Positions 37,758 through 48,581 of a stretch of 64,000 nucleotides of DNA are shown one piece after another; the first letter of the stretch is position 1, and each line of letters starts with the position of its first letter. The stretch comes from Acinetobacter nectaris CIP 110549. GTDB lineage: Bacteria > Pseudomonadota > Gammaproteobacteria > Pseudomonadales > Moraxellaceae. The translations under genes and the position numbers were made by a program. Below the pieces are notes generated by a model. It was not told where the DNA came from. It was given only the letters and a program-made list of their open reading frames with translations, and ran no database searches. The stretch spans positions 284,308 through 348,307 of the forward strand of contig NZ_KI530723.1 in assembly GCF_000488215.1 (NCBI RefSeq), read 5' to 3'.

Positions 37758-38745
37758 ATGAATAAATTTATTGCTAAATTATTTAATGGACCATTAGATA
37801 TTATTGGTGATGTACATGGAGAAATTGATGCCCTTAAAAACTTAATCCGTGTTTTAGGTTATGACGAGAAAGGCAATCATCCCGAACAGCGAAAACTTAT
37901 TTTTGTTGGCGATCTATGCGATCGTGGCATTGATAGTATCGCCGTGATTCGCTTAGTCAAAGAAATGATGGATCTCGGAAATGCTCAGTGCGTATTAGGC
38001 AATCATGAATTAAATATTTTAACCTCATCAAAACGAGATGGTAATGGTTGGTTTTTTGGTTCACCACATGATGATGATCATTCAATACTTTCACTAAATG
38101 CTAAAAAAGCAACAAAAGAAGATAGAATCTTTATTTGTGACTTTCTCAATCAACTACCGCTAGTACTAGAATCGAGCCGCCTACGTATTGTTCATGCCTG
38201 TTGGGATACCCAAGCTATAAATAAAATTAGAGTTCAAAATGAAGAGCCTATTTGTAATAGTGTATTTTGACTACCAAAATAAAATTCAAGATGAGCTTAT
38301 AGATACAGGTATAGACACACTTTCAAATATAGAAGAAAAAAACCATTCTCTTCATAATGAACATGCATCTATACCACTATTAAAAAATTTAGCCCTTAAA
38401 AAAATGTCTGAACAGATGGGCAATCCCATTAGAGTTATTACGTCAGGGGTGGAAAATATTACCGACTACCCTTTCTTTGCTGGTGGTAGTTGGCGAATGG
38501 TCGATCGTATTGCTTGGTGGGATAATTACGATGATCATATTCCTGTCGTCATTGGGCATTATTGGAGAAAATTTAACAACCAGACAGATGGACTATTTTT
38601 TCAAATACAGCCTAACCATTGGTTTGGTAAGAGAAAAAATGTCTTTTGTATCGATTTCTCAGTAGGTAGAAGATATGTAGACCGTATAGAAAAAAAAGAA
38701 TTTGTCGATCTATTATGTGCTATACGCTTCCCAGAAAATATTTAG
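37758..38745 (+). pseudogene. PPP-type metallophosphoesterase gene, frameshifted
   Basis: The first frame (37758-38270) carries IIGDVHGEIDAL, FVGDLCDRG and VLGNHEL, the GDxHG, GDxxDRG and GNHE metal-binding motifs of PPP phosphatases. The rest (GGSWRMVDRIAWWDNY, VIGHYWRKF and YVDRIEKKEF) is in another frame from about 38239 to 38745. The two frames together span 988 bases, one more than a multiple of three, and would give a protein of about 328 residues, a normal length for this family. The break lies between about 38210 and 38270. It is either an inactivating mutation or a sequencing error. Confidence 0.75.
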
Positions 38746-38959
38746 TATTTGAAAATAGTCATACTGTTATGGCCAAGTAAAAGCAGATAACCTCTCTATG
38801 CTTACATCTAATTTTACTTAACCATTACAAAATGAGCCACATCAATAAATAGGTTCAAACATATCGTATATTTCCATCCAAAGTATTTTAGAGAATCTAA
38901 AATTCACCATGATGCAAACTTAAAAATATGAGGTCTAAACCTCCTATATAATTTTAGGC

Positions 38960-41900
38960 CTAACCACCAACCCCTTTGAACTTTTCAACAAAAGTAGAGA
39001 GCTTTTGAAAAACAATTTGTTTTTTAGTTCTATACTGGGGATTTAACGGACTGAGTCTAGGTAGTGTTTCATTCAGTGCTGTTCCATTTTCAGTGGCATA
39101 CCCGCGTTTTAAAGAGGCTTTGATATAGCGTGTGGTAGCCACTTCATTCAGATTTTCCTCTCTAATTAAGGCTGCTACTTCACGTTCTTGAGCTTCTCGT
39201 GCAAAGGCATAAAATTCCGCAATGACCGACTCTTTACTCTGTAACTCATTAATATCTGTCTGCTCGATAAATTTAACGACCAAGCTCTCTTTAGTACGGT
39301 TTTCAAGACTTGTGCGGATTACACGTTTGATTTCTTCCTTAACGGTTTCTTTATTACCGTGCTGCTTATTATATTCAAAAACCAACTCAAGAATGTAATC
39401 AAGATTAATTTCCTGTGACTTTAACAAATCAATCTCAAATACCACCTCATCCCAATCCAGGATACTATTATCCTTAGTATTAGTCTCGCGCTCACGACGT
39501 TGCCAGTCACGAATATCGTTATAGCTAGAGCGATAGTCTTGTACCTTACGCTCTGTGGGTAAGCGTAGAGTTTGTAATTCTACTAACTTCTCATCATCAA
39601 GATAATGCTCTGCTTTAAATGCTTCCACTGCTACAGGGTCACTCAGATTGACTGACTGCATAGCTTTTAATGTGGTAAATTCATCATAGTTTTGTAAGAT
39701 ATTCTCAGCTCTCAAGTACTCATTGAATAACTTAACGAAAGATTTCTTCTCTTTTTCAGACGTGATACTAGCTGGGTCAGGAAAGTGTGTTTCAAGTTCA
39801 CTTACAATATCTATAAAACCTCGTCTAGCCTCGCCAGTGACAGCATCACTAAAACCGTTCATATACTCGCCATAACTCTTTTCTATGACGACACTTTTAG
39901 TATTACTTTTACCAAACAGCGTAATCGCATCGACGGTCGCTTGTTCTAAATCACGAAAGGTAACGATATTGCCAAAAGTCTTGGTGGCATTATAGATACG
40001 GTTGGTACGAGAGAATGCTTGCATCAAGCCATGATAGCGTAACGTTTTATCAACGAATAATGTATTCAATGCTGGTGCATCAAAACCTGTCAGGAACATT
40101 CCGACTACAATAAGCAAGTCGACATCTTGAGATTTCACTCGCTTAGCAAGGTCACGGTAGTAGTTCTGAAAACTCTTTCCTTCCGTACTAAAGCTCGTTT
40201 TGAATAACGTATTGTAATCATCCATCGCAGCATCTAAAAACTCTCGAGAACTGCTATTCATCGCTGATACATCAAAGCTTTCGTCATTGATATCGCCGAC
40301 TGCATCTTGTTCTTCATTGGCAGAAAAAGAGAAAATGGTGGCAACAGTCAGCGGTTTGTAGCTGGAATTCTGTTCAGAAGCCTGACCTTGAATCGTTTTA
40401 AAGGCTTCGTAGTAAGCTTTCGCAGCATCAACACTGCTCACGGCAAACATGGCATTAAAGCCCTTTGCACCCGAAAATGCACGATGCGTTTTCTGCCGAA
40501 AGTTTTTTAAGATGTATTGAGTCACTTCATTAATACGTAGGGGGTGTAACAGTGCCTGTTTATTTTCAGCGGCACTGATTTTCTTTTCGTCTGTTTCAGT
40601 TTCGATGGCTTTAAATTGTGGACGAACATCATTGTAGTCGACCTTAAACTTTAGAACTTTTTCATCACGAATCGCATCGGTAATGATGTAAGAATGCAAT
40701 TCATGACCAAATACACTGGCGGTATCCTCTGCCCCTAAAGCATTTTTCCCAGCAAAAATTGGTGTACCGGTAAAACCAAACTGATAGAAACGTTTAAATT
40801 TCTTCTTAAGGTTTTTTTGAGCTTCACCAAATTGGCTACGGTGACATTCATCAAAAATAAATACCACTTGCTTCTGGTAAATAGGTAGGTCCACTTCTCC
40901 TTTCATCAGGTTATTAAGCTTTTGAATAGTGGTGACAATAATTTTGTTATCGTCTTTATCTAGATTGCGTTTCAACCCCGTAGTGCTATCTGAGCCATTG
41001 ACACTGTCAGGCGAAAAGCGTTGGTACTCTTTCATAGTCTGATAATCGAGGTCTTTACGGTCAACCACAAAGAAGACTTTCTCAACAAAATCAAGCTCAG
41101 TGGCTAGACGTGCCGATTTAAAGCTAGTAAGCGTCTTTCCCGAGCCTGTTGTGTGCCAAATAAAACCACCACTTTCGGTTTGACTCCACTTCTTCGCCTG
41201 ATAGGCACTGTTAATTTTCCAAAGAATACGCTCTGTAGCAGCGATCTGATAAGGGCGCATAATCAGTAGGTTATTACTGATATCAAAGACACTGTAGTTA
41301 AACAGAATATTAAGCAAAGTATGTTTTTGAAAAAAGGTAGCTGTGAAGTCTTTTAGATCTTTAATCAGACTGTTATCAGACCGTGCCCAATTCATGGTAA
41401 AGTCAAAGCTGTTCTTATCACGCTTGGTAGTATTGGCAAAATAGCGTGTATCAGTACCATTTGAAATCACAAATACCTGTAAAAATTTGAATAACGAGTT
41501 ATCGGTATTAAAACTCTCTTTGCTATAGCGGTGTATCTGGTTAAATGCCTCACGGATAGCCACACCACGCTTTTTAAGCTCGATTTGCACAACTGGTAAA
41601 CCATTCACCAAGATTGTTACATCATAGCGGTTAGCATGTTTACCAGCTTGTTCAAATTGCTGAATCACTTGAACTTTGTTACGTACTAGATATTTCTTAT
41701 CTATAAGAGCAATATTTTCTAAACGGCCATCATCGAAAATAAAATCGTAGATATGGTTATCGTGGATTTTACGTGTTTTATCAATAATAGAATCGCTTGG
41801 GTTATCGAGATATTCTTCGGTAAAACGATGCCATTCACTATCTGTAAAATTCAGGTTATTCAAAGCTTGTAGCTGGATTCTGACATTCGCTAGCATTGCT

Positions 41901-42073
41901 TGCTGTGAAGTCAGGTGAGGAACGAATTCGTAACCTTGATTACATAAATCTTGAATCAATTCATGCTCAAGTTCTGATTCGCTTTGGTAGTGGTCTCCTT
42001 TTTCCCATTCTGTGACATATTTGTCCAGAACGATAAAATTATTAGACTCTGTAATTGTTTTATAATGCGTCAT
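38960..42073 (-). CDS. hsdR: HsdR, type I restriction endonuclease subunit
   Basis: 1037 residues. The N-terminal nuclease domain has the PD-D/ExK arrangement (Asp151 in YDVTILVNG, then IELKK with Glu165 and Lys167). The SF2 translocase follows: TTGSGKTLT near 308-316, IFDECHRSQ and GFTGTPIF. With HsdM and HsdS it cuts DNA lacking the methylation after translocating past the site. The sequence style is that of the type IC family (EcoR124-like). It is the last gene of hsdM-hsdS-prrC-hsdR and overlaps prrC by 14 bases. It appears intact. Confidence 0.96.
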   Translation of the reverse strand: MTHYKTITESNNFIVLDKYVTEWEKGDHYQSESELEHELIQDLCNQGYEFVPHLTSQQAMLANVRIQLQALNNLNFTDSEWHRFTEEYLDNPSDSIIDKTRKIHDNHIYDFIFDDGRLENIALIDKKYLVRNKVQVIQQFEQAGKHANRYDVTILVNGLPVVQIELKKRGVAIREAFNQIHRYSKESFNTDNSLFKFLQVFVISNGTDTRYFANTTKRDKNSFDFTMNWARSDNSLIKDLKDFTATFFQKHTLLNILFNYSVFDISNNLLIMRPYQIAATERILWKINSAYQAKKWSQTESGGFIWHTTGSGKTLTSFKSARLATELDFVEKVFFVVDRKDLDYQTMKEYQRFSPDSVNGSDSTTGLKRNLDKDDNKIIVTTIQKLNNLMKGEVDLPIYQKQVVFIFDECHRSQFGEAQKNLKKKFKRFYQFGFTGTPIFAGKNALGAEDTASVFGHELHSYIITDAIRDEKVLKFKVDYNDVRPQFKAIETETDEKKISAAENKQALLHPLRINEVTQYILKNFRQKTHRAFSGAKGFNAMFAVSSVDAAKAYYEAFKTIQGQASEQNSSYKPLTVATIFSFSANEEQDAVGDINDESFDVSAMNSSSREFLDAAMDDYNTLFKTSFSTEGKSFQNYYRDLAKRVKSQDVDLLIVVGMFLTGFDAPALNTLFVDKTLRYHGLMQAFSRTNRIYNATKTFGNIVTFRDLEQATVDAITLFGKSNTKSVVIEKSYGEYMNGFSDAVTGEARRGFIDIVSELETHFPDPASITSEKEKKSFVKLFNEYLRAENILQNYDEFTTLKAMQSVNLSDPVAVEAFKAEHYLDDEKLVELQTLRLPTERKVQDYRSSYNDIRDWQRRERETNTKDNSILDWDEVVFEIDLLKSQEINLDYILELVFEYNKQHGNKETVKEEIKRVIRTSLENRTKESLVVKFIEQTDINELQSKESVIAEFYAFAREAQEREVAALIREENLNEVATTRYIKASLKRGYATENGTALNETLPRLSPLNPQYRTKKQIVFQKLSTFVEKFKGVGG

Positions 42074-43220
42074 TTTCAGCCTTCTGTGTCAAATAGCCAT
42101 AATTATTTAGATTATCTAATAGATATCTCACCATCTCTTTTTCTGGCTCTGTCGGCTCAGCTATTTCTTCATTAGAAAGGGTATTATGGGGATAAAAGTT
42201 CATAATTCGCTTAGCATAAGCACTTTTATCTCCGGGCAGTAAATCTGACCACCGTTCATAACCTAAGAAATTTGCCGTTTTTTCATATAAGTTACGAAGC
42301 AGAGCAAAGTGATACCTTTGAACGGACTTTTGCTCGATGGCATTTTTGATATTATTTTTGATGTGAAGATGATAAGAAAAACTTTTATTAGAATCCCCTT
42401 TCTTTTCTTCTAATTGATAAGTGCCATCATCAAATTGGCTTAATATAAGCCCACTTTTAAGCCCAAGCTCGTTGTAAAGAACATTATAAAATATAGCACT
42501 ATGAGTAGAGATAATAAATTTCACACCTTCTTTGCCATGAAAATAGCTGTTTTTGATAAGCGTTGCTAAGCCCACTGCCAATTCAATGAGATGGTTATCG
42601 TCTAAAGAACTAACTGGATCATCAATATAAATATATTGTAAGTGATCAAATTGGTTACTTTCCCGCTCGCTTAGCTCTGGTACATTGGTAATGCCAATGA
42701 CTAAATCGAGTAACGTATAAAATATGCTCCAAATAAAATGACTCTCTTCGCCTTTAGAGATTTTTATCTTATCTGAGCGTTCGTCATTGCCACGCTGAAA
42801 TGAGAAAGTAACTTCAGAGAAGACTTTGACTCTAATGCCGTCATGATTTGTATATTCAGCGTTGAACCGAGGTGTTAGCTTTCCGTTAGAAAAATGCTGA
42901 AAATAGTTAATCACATTTTGATCTTGACCCTGCTCGTTCAGAATCCAATCAGTAAAGGAATTGGGTTGTATCTTTAATTTAGGCTCGCCATCGTTATTCC
43001 ATACAAAAAGGTCTTCTGTATAGGCATTGTAATAGAGAATTTTATGACCTACAGCCTCCCCTGCAACAACATGCCCATGCTCTAAAGGTTGACTTGTGAT
43101 CAACTGGGTAAATTCCCGTGATAAGCGGGTTTTCCCAGTACCATTAAAAGCATAGATCAACTGTACCTTTTTATTTGTTTCTTTTAACTGCTGAGCAAGT
43201 TCGGCTAAGGTCTTACTCAT
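42060..43220 (-). CDS. prrC: PrrC anticodon nuclease
   Basis: 386 residues. The N-terminal ABC-type NTPase has AFNGTGKTR (24-32), the SKGEES signature (155-160), DDPVSSLDD (201-208) and STH (238-240). The C-terminal nuclease part keeps the triad spacing of E. coli PrrC: Arg309 and Glu313 in RNLYE, and His345 32 residues later in NFYPH. PrrC cleaves tRNA-Lys in the anticodon when phage disables the associated type I restriction enzyme. It sits inside the hsd operon, between hsdS and hsdR, as in EcoprrI. Confidence 0.93.
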   Translation of the reverse strand: MSKTLAELAQQLKETNKKVQLIYAFNGTGKTRLSREFTQLITSQPLEHGHVVAGEAVGHKILYYNAYTEDLFVWNNDGEPKLKIQPNSFTDWILNEQGQDQNVINYFQHFSNGKLTPRFNAEYTNHDGIRVKVFSEVTFSFQRGNDERSDKIKISKGEESHFIWSIFYTLLDLVIGITNVPELSERESNQFDHLQYIYIDDPVSSLDDNHLIELAVGLATLIKNSYFHGKEGVKFIISTHSAIFYNVLYNELGLKSGLILSQFDDGTYQLEEKKGDSNKSFSYHLHIKNNIKNAIEQKSVQRYHFALLRNLYEKTANFLGYERWSDLLPGDKSAYAKRIMNFYPHNTLSNEEIAEPTEPEKEMVRYLLDNLNNYGYLTQKAENDAL

Positions 43221-43221
43221 C

Positions 43222-44409
43222 CTAGTTAGCTACCTCTGTATCGGATTTAGGAAAGCGAAATAATAGGTCACGGTAGTATTCATACTGCTTTTGGCGTAGC
43301 TCGATTTCACGAGGGAGACCTTCAGAAATGGAGTTAGTGAGCGTGTCGAATTTATCGAGTATTGAGACGATCCTAGATTGTTCTTTTAATGAATTTACTG
43401 TATCACCATAAAACGGAATAGGTACGGTGATTTTTTTAGCCATAGGAACAGTAATTTGAGGTATCCCTCCCCCGGTGCCGCCAATTGGAGTCATATCAAG
43501 AACATAATTAAGATATCGGGTACTTACCAGCGACTTATCAGCAATTAAAACGAGTAAACGAATAATGTGAGTAAACTTAGCTTCTCTCACTGTATGATAT
43601 CCAACTTTTGCCCCCCTCGCCGAAATTGTCACTGCATCACTATCAATTTTATAAGAGTCGGTGTAACCATACAATCCATTTTCATCGGTTGCATTTGCAT
43701 AGATGGGATAAGGATAGTTACTATTAGGTTTTAATTGTCCTTTGACACAATTCTTAGGAACATCACCGCCGGCAGAAATAGATTTACAAAGTTTATTCAG
43801 AGGCACCCACTCAACCTCTCCTTCCTCAAAACTCAATAAATGGTCACGATAGTAGTTGTACTGTTTTTTACGTGTGGTAAGCTCGGCGGTAAGCTCGGCG
43901 GTAAGCTCGGCGGTAAGAGCCGTAAATTTATCTAAAATACGGACAATTTCAGATTGTATTAACAGCGATTTTTCTGGATTATTGGGGCATGGGATAGGAA
44001 TTTTAATCGGCGATATATCACGGGGATAAACATGAGGAACTCCACCGCCACATTTCATATCATGTATTTTTTCTTGCATGTTAAGAAGGAAGTGGTAGCA
44101 ATATCTAGCCGACAAATTATTATAAGCTGTTACTGTAAAAGCGTCTGAAACAAAGATAGGTTGTTCCCACCAACTCACATATCCTGCATAAGCACCTGAA
44201 CCAGCGATAACAATGGTTTTTCCATCACGATTACTGACATTATGATAGTATGCAGGAGTACGCCCTCCTGCAATAACGGGAATATTTCCATCCAGAACAT
44301 TTTTTTTTGTAATCGAAGAGCCTCGCTTAATCTCAGCTACTTCACCTAACATTTTCCACTCAACCTCAATCCCATCCAACAGTTTTTCCAGATAGCTTAG
44401 TTCACTCAT
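43222..44409 (-). CDS. hsdS: HsdS, type IC specificity subunit with three TAEL repeats
   Basis: 395 residues with two target recognition domains. The first runs from about residue 15 to 155, and the second from about 200 to 350 after [10 protein letters not shown]. The central spacer holds the motif TAEL three times in a row (166-177), coded by a 12-bp tandem repeat. In EcoR124 the number of TAEL units sets the length of the nonspecific gap in the recognition site. The C-terminal repeat [12 protein letters not shown] matches [12 protein letters not shown] after the first domain. It overlaps hsdM by 4 bases. Confidence 0.95.
   Translation of the reverse strand: MSELSYLEKLLDGIEVEWKMLGEVAEIKRGSSITKKNVLDGNIPVIAGGRTPAYYHNVSNRDGKTIVIAGSGAYAGYVSWWEQPIFVSDAFTVTAYNNLSARYCYHFLLNMQEKIHDMKCGGGVPHVYPRDISPIKIPIPCPNNPEKSLLIQSEIVRILDKFTALTAELTAELTAELTTRKKQYNYYRDHLLSFEEGEVEWVPLNKLCKSISAGGDVPKNCVKGQLKPNSNYPYPIYANATDENGLYGYTDSYKIDSDAVTISARGAKVGYHTVREAKFTHIIRLLVLIADKSLVSTRYLNYVLDMTPIGGTGGGIPQITVPMAKKITVPIPFYGDTVNSLKEQSRIVSILDKFDTLTNSISEGLPREIELRQKQYEYYRDLLFRFPKSDTEVAN
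43881..43916. repeat. 12-bp tandem repeat (three units) coding TAEL in hsdS
   Basis: GCTCGGCGGTAA is repeated three times exactly. On the coding strand each unit gives Thr-Ala-Glu-Leu. Units can be gained or lost without a frame change, which would alter HsdS spacing. Confidence 0.95.
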
Positions 44410-45962
44410 GCCTGTACCTCACGACCTTCAATCTCAGCCACAATCGCATCGATATCTGTACGTAACTGATCTATTTTACAAACGGTAGTTTTCAGCTCTG
44501 CATTAAGTGCAGTAATATCAATTACTTCACGATTATCTTTTGCTTCCACGTAGCTACTCACAGAAAGGTTATAGCTATTAGTGGCAATAATATCCATAGG
44601 CACAGATTTAGCTAAATACTCAACATCATCCTTACTGTCAAAAATCTGCATAATCTGTTCAATATGTGTATCGGTCAGAATATTGTTATTAGTTTCTTTC
44701 TTAAACAGTCCACTGGCATCAATAAACTGTACACTAGTTTCAGTTTTATGCTTAGACAGCACTAAAATATTGACTGCAATGGTTGTACCAAAAAACAGGT
44801 TTGGTGCCAAAGAAATCACAGTTTCAACATAGTTATTATCGACTAAATATTGACGAATTTTCTGCTCTGCCCCACTACGGTAAAAAATACCTGGAAAACA
44901 AACAATGGCAGCACGACCTTTAGCAGATAGGTAATTGAGTGCATGTAAGACAAAGGCAAAATCTGCCTTGGATTTTGGAGCAAGCACACCCGCTGGTGCA
45001 AAACGGTCATCATTAATTAATGTTGGGTCATCGCTACCAATCCATTTTATGGAATACGGTGGGTTAGATACGATTGCATCAAACGGTTTATCATCTTTAA
45101 ATTCTGGGTTGAGCAGCGTATCACCTAACGCTATATTAAACTTGTCGTAATTAATGTTGTGCAAAAACATATTCATACGTGCAAGGTTAAAAGTGGTGTG
45201 GTTGATCTCTTGCCCCCAAAAGCCATCTTGAATAATGTGGTTATCAAAATGTTTTTTCGCTTGAAGCAGTAATGAGCCTGAGCCTGCTGCTGGGTCATAG
45301 ATTTTATTGACTTCAGTCTGACCGTGCATTGCTAGCTGTGCAATTAATTTCGAAACATGCTGTGGGGTAAAGAACTCACCGCCCGATTTCCCTGCATTGG
45401 CTGCGTAGTTGGAAATCAGAAATTCATAGGCATCGCCAAACAGATCAATCTGATGTGCATCAAAATCACCCAGTTTCAGCCCTTCAACACCCTTGAGAAC
45501 CGCAGCCAAACGGCTGTTTTTATCTTTAACTGTACTACCCAGACGATTACTGGTCGTGTCAAAGTCGGTAAATAGCCCTTTTATATCTGGCTCAGAGGGA
45601 TAACCTACTGCAGAGCTTTCAATTGCTGTAAAAATACTATTTAAATCGGCATTTAAGCAATCATTGGTATTTGCCTTTGCAGCTATATTGCAAAACAACT
45701 GACTTGGATAGATAAAATAGCCCTTGGTTCGAATCGCATCATCTTTGATATCATCCGTAATAACGGAATCATCGAGCTTAGCATAGTTAATACTCTCATC
45801 ACCACCTTCAATATAGTGAGAAAAATTTTCACTGATAAATCGATAGAAAAGTGCACCTAGCACATATTGCTTAAAATCCCACCCATCAACAGCGCCACGA
45901 ACGTCGTTCGCAATTGTCCAAATTTGACGGTGTAGTTCAGCACGTTGTTGTAGGCTAGTCAT
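44406..45962 (-). CDS. hsdM: HsdM, type IC DNA adenine methyltransferase
   Basis: 518 residues. The N-terminal helical domain starts [41 protein letters not shown], typical for type IC HsdM. Motif I is [11 protein letters not shown] (Asp223), and motif IV is NPPYSIKW (300-307), complete. It forms M2S with HsdS for adenine methylation and M2S-R2 for restriction. It is the first gene of the operon; the following hsdS starts within its last codon (4-base overlap). The 518-residue length matches EcoR124-type HsdM. Confidence 0.96.
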   Translation of the reverse strand: MTSLQQRAELHRQIWTIANDVRGAVDGWDFKQYVLGALFYRFISENFSHYIEGGDESINYAKLDDSVITDDIKDDAIRTKGYFIYPSQLFCNIAAKANTNDCLNADLNSIFTAIESSAVGYPSEPDIKGLFTDFDTTSNRLGSTVKDKNSRLAAVLKGVEGLKLGDFDAHQIDLFGDAYEFLISNYAANAGKSGGEFFTPQHVSKLIAQLAMHGQTEVNKIYDPAAGSGSLLLQAKKHFDNHIIQDGFWGQEINHTTFNLARMNMFLHNINYDKFNIALGDTLLNPEFKDDKPFDAIVSNPPYSIKWIGSDDPTLINDDRFAPAGVLAPKSKADFAFVLHALNYLSAKGRAAIVCFPGIFYRSGAEQKIRQYLVDNNYVETVISLAPNLFFGTTIAVNILVLSKHKTETSVQFIDASGLFKKETNNNILTDTHIEQIMQIFDSKDDVEYLAKSVPMDIIATNSYNLSVSSYVEAKDNREVIDITALNAELKTTVCKIDQLRTDIDAIVAEIEGREVQA

Positions 45963-46660
45963 TGGTATTCCTTATTAAATTCATTATATTAAATCGTGAA
46001 ATTTAGTTCTAGCATATTAAAACTTGGTCGAGCTACTTTATCATCTATAAGCACTAAAAATTAGGTAGTATTCAAAATTAAGTATTTTTCACTAAGGTAG
46101 ATTTAAACAAGAATAATACTTTAGAAAAAAAACTTTGATTTTTAAACTGAGTCTAAATAACTTTAAAAAGAACAAGATGGCATATTGATCCTAGACAAAA
46201 AGTGGACAAAGAGTCCCTTTAAAGCTAACGTAAAATTAACTTTAGAGATGAACAAATTAAACAAGAAATCCTGTAGGCGATACAAAACGAATTGAGCATA
46301 TATCACTTAGAATTACAATAAAGAGCCTATACTGTGTAGCTCTAAGATAAATAAGTGAGCTATTTAAATCACTTCAAACTCTCTAAAAGTACCTCATTCT
46401 AATTTACCCCAAAGCCCAATTTTAATTCACCTTTAATAAAAATTACCTTTCAAATTTTACCATATGATAAATTTAATTAAAAATATATAATTTATGTCTG
46501 TTATTATTGTTGATTTCTATAAAAACATACTGACCATAATTTAAACTACAATACCCTACCTTAAATTACACCATTCAAAATAAAAAAACTATATACTTGT
46601 TATATATAGTATTTATTAAAAATATATTTATGTAATTTAATATCAACTATGTCGGTGACT
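45963..46660. other. Gene-free stretch between hsdM and the distal att repeat
   Basis: Nearly 700 bases of very AT-rich sequence with stops in all frames. It must hold the hsdM promoter at its left edge. I see no RNA gene, no repeat family and no copy of the TGTGACCA cluster here, apart from a single TGACCA near 46532. Confidence 0.5.
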
Positions 46661-46743
46661 CTTGCCAAGGTTGGGGTCGGGAGTTCGAGTCTCCTTTTCC
46701 GCTCCAAATTCTAAAAGCCCTCATCGAAAGATGGGGGCTTTTT
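46661..46743 (+). repeat. attR: distal 83-bp copy of the tRNA-Gly 3' end and terminator
   Basis: It matches 8255-8337 with one mismatch (G for A in the terminator stem). Bases 46661-46706 are the tRNA 3' half including CCA, without a 5' half, so this is not a functional tRNA. It marks the far end of the island. Confidence 0.9.
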
Positions 46744-46758
46744 CTATAATAATCCTAT

Positions 46759-47790
46759 TTATAAGTAAGAGTGGCTATGTACCATCGTTGGTTCCCACTT
46801 ATAAGCAGATCCTAAGCTTAAAGTTGCACAATTATAAACATCTTGTAAAAATCCTTTTCTTATTTCCTTTCTAAACCCTACTTGATTCATCAATGTTTCT
46901 CTCAAGGGATGATGACTTGTAATTAAATACTCATTTCTTTTATACAAACGCTCTAATAAAGATATAGAAGGTAATCGATCAAATTTACCCCTCTCACCTC
47001 TATTACATTCAGCACATGCCAACACTAAATTGGCAACGCCATTTATCGGTTTTTCAATATCGCATTGGCGTAATTTATGTGGAAAAAAATGATCTACTTC
47101 TGCTGAGTTTTCTAATAAAGGATCAATTCTTATAGGCTTAAAACAATAGAAACACTTACCTTTTTGATAACCATTTAATGCTGTTTTAGCAGAAGTTACA
47201 TTTATACGGCGAATTTTATTCTCTGCAAATAAAAGACCATGATTATCATGTTTAATTTGTATCAAGTTTTTAGGTAAGTTCATATCCCAAGCTGTTTCAA
47301 CCAATCGCCACCTAGATTCAGTTTCTTCAATTAAATCAAATGACTGTTGGTATTCAAACAACTGAAAAACTTCATCTGTCAAAACAATACCTCCATGTTC
47401 TTTTCTTTCATCGACAAAGAATCTTTTTGGGATTTCATTTCCATGGACATTATGAAAAGCATCAATTACATTCACAAAACCATATTGAACAGTCTTTTCA
47501 ATTAAAAATTTTTGATCAATTTCTTGTGAGTTATATGCTCGACAAAAATCTAAAAATTTACTTGAGCTAGATGTCGATTGCTTATCTACAAATTTTAAAT
47601 GCTCACAAATATTTTGACTAAATGGTTTAGCAAGTTGATCTAAAGTAATTAAACTATTCTTTTCAGCTTTTAATTCATAAAGAGACTTTGCCAATGCAAA
47701 CTTATAAGAAGCAACATTACGGCCAAATAAAATAATTGAACGCCAGTAATTTTCTAAAGTTGGTTCAATTTCGTAAAACTCAGACATCAT
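46759..47790 (-). CDS. HNH endonuclease, copy outside attR
   Basis: 343 residues. The HNH domain sits at about 215-285: CFYCFKPIRID, AEVDHFFPHKL, then NLVLACAECNRGERGK. The N-terminal two thirds are helical as in the copy at 13331-14338, with a similar KFALAKSLYEL/KFALLMSLSRL segment. It ends only 16 bp from the att repeat. It starts 10 bp after the methyltransferase stop on the same strand, reproducing the methyltransferase-HNH order found in the island. There is no CoiA-like gene in this copy. Confidence 0.8.
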   Translation of the reverse strand: MMSEFYEIEPTLENYWRSIILFGRNVASYKFALAKSLYELKAEKNSLITLDQLAKPFSQNICEHLKFVDKQSTSSSSKFLDFCRAYNSQEIDQKFLIEKTVQYGFVNVIDAFHNVHGNEIPKRFFVDERKEHGGIVLTDEVFQLFEYQQSFDLIEETESRWRLVETAWDMNLPKNLIQIKHDNHGLLFAENKIRRINVTSAKTALNGYQKGKCFYCFKPIRIDPLLENSAEVDHFFPHKLRQCDIEKPINGVANLVLACAECNRGERGKFDRLPSISLLERLYKRNEYLITSHHPLRETLMNQVGFRKEIRKGFLQDVYNCATLSLGSAYKWEPTMVHSHSYL

Positions 47791-47800
47791 TACCTACGAT

Positions 47801-48391
47801 TTAATCACTTATTTTTTTTACAATAATATTAAGCCATTCATGTACATGATCTGACCTCTGATCATTACTAACCCATTGTTGTAAGAGTAACCATTTTTTA
47901 TTTCCCTTTAATAGGTCATTTGCTTGATCTTCATTCAGATCTGTAAAGCTTCTTCCTTCCACCTCTCTATCTCTTTCACCATATTTAAAAGACATATAGC
48001 AGATACCATTGAGCTTAAGTGATTTAAATATTCTTTCAAGTACTTCAGGCAACCTTTCTCTTTTACAATGGAGTAAAGATGCACATGCCCAAATACCATC
48101 ATACTTATTACGCTCTTTTAAATCATAAAAACTCGCATGTTTCACATGTACACCTGAAAGAATTACTGCTTTCTTTACAAGTTCTTCAGAAGAATCTATC
48201 GCTTCAACAGTGTAACCCTTATTTTTAAATGCAAGTGAATCACGCCCCGAGCCACAGCCCAAATCTAGAATGAATGCATTCTCTTTTAAATACCTCAAAA
48301 ATGGTTGATATAAAGTATTCATCTCTACACGATATGTACTATCAAAGAATAATTGTGCATTTTTATTATAGTAATTTAATAAATTATCCAT
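47801..48391 (-). CDS. Class I SAM-dependent methyltransferase, copy outside attR
   Basis: 196 residues with motif I FILDLGCGSGRDSLAFKNKGY, YDGIWACASLLHCKRERLPEVL and ICYMSFKYGERDREVEGRSFTDLNED. These are shared almost residue for residue with the island copy at 14331-14918. The catalytic pocket looks intact. It heads a two-gene operon with the HNH nuclease. The substrate is unknown; the absence of a DNA recognition domain makes base methylation of DNA less likely. Confidence 0.8.
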   Translation of the reverse strand: MDNLLNYYNKNAQLFFDSTYRVEMNTLYQPFLRYLKENAFILDLGCGSGRDSLAFKNKGYTVEAIDSSEELVKKAVILSGVHVKHASFYDLKERNKYDGIWACASLLHCKRERLPEVLERIFKSLKLNGICYMSFKYGERDREVEGRSFTDLNEDQANDLLKGNKKWLLLQQWVSNDQRSDHVHEWLNIIVKKISD

Positions 48392-48581
48392 CTTAATTCG
48401 AACTTTCTCTATTTCTAAAAATCAACTAGTTTTTATCATATAACATTCTACGCTCTTCTAACTATATAAAAAAACGCAAGCTATACTGTATTATCGAACT
48501 TATAGAATAGTCTGAAATTGGTATAAAAATTGCTTCTCTAATAAACATCACATAAATGATTTTATTTAGGAGCAGTTTTGC

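Noticed and set aside
46661..46706. Third tRNA-Gly gene
   Set aside because: Only the 3' half is present, with no 5' acceptor or D arm; it is an att remnant.
46662..46874. ORF of 70 codons starting in the distal att repeat
   Set aside because: It begins inside the tRNA fragment and overlaps the HNH gene antisense; there is no sign of coding.
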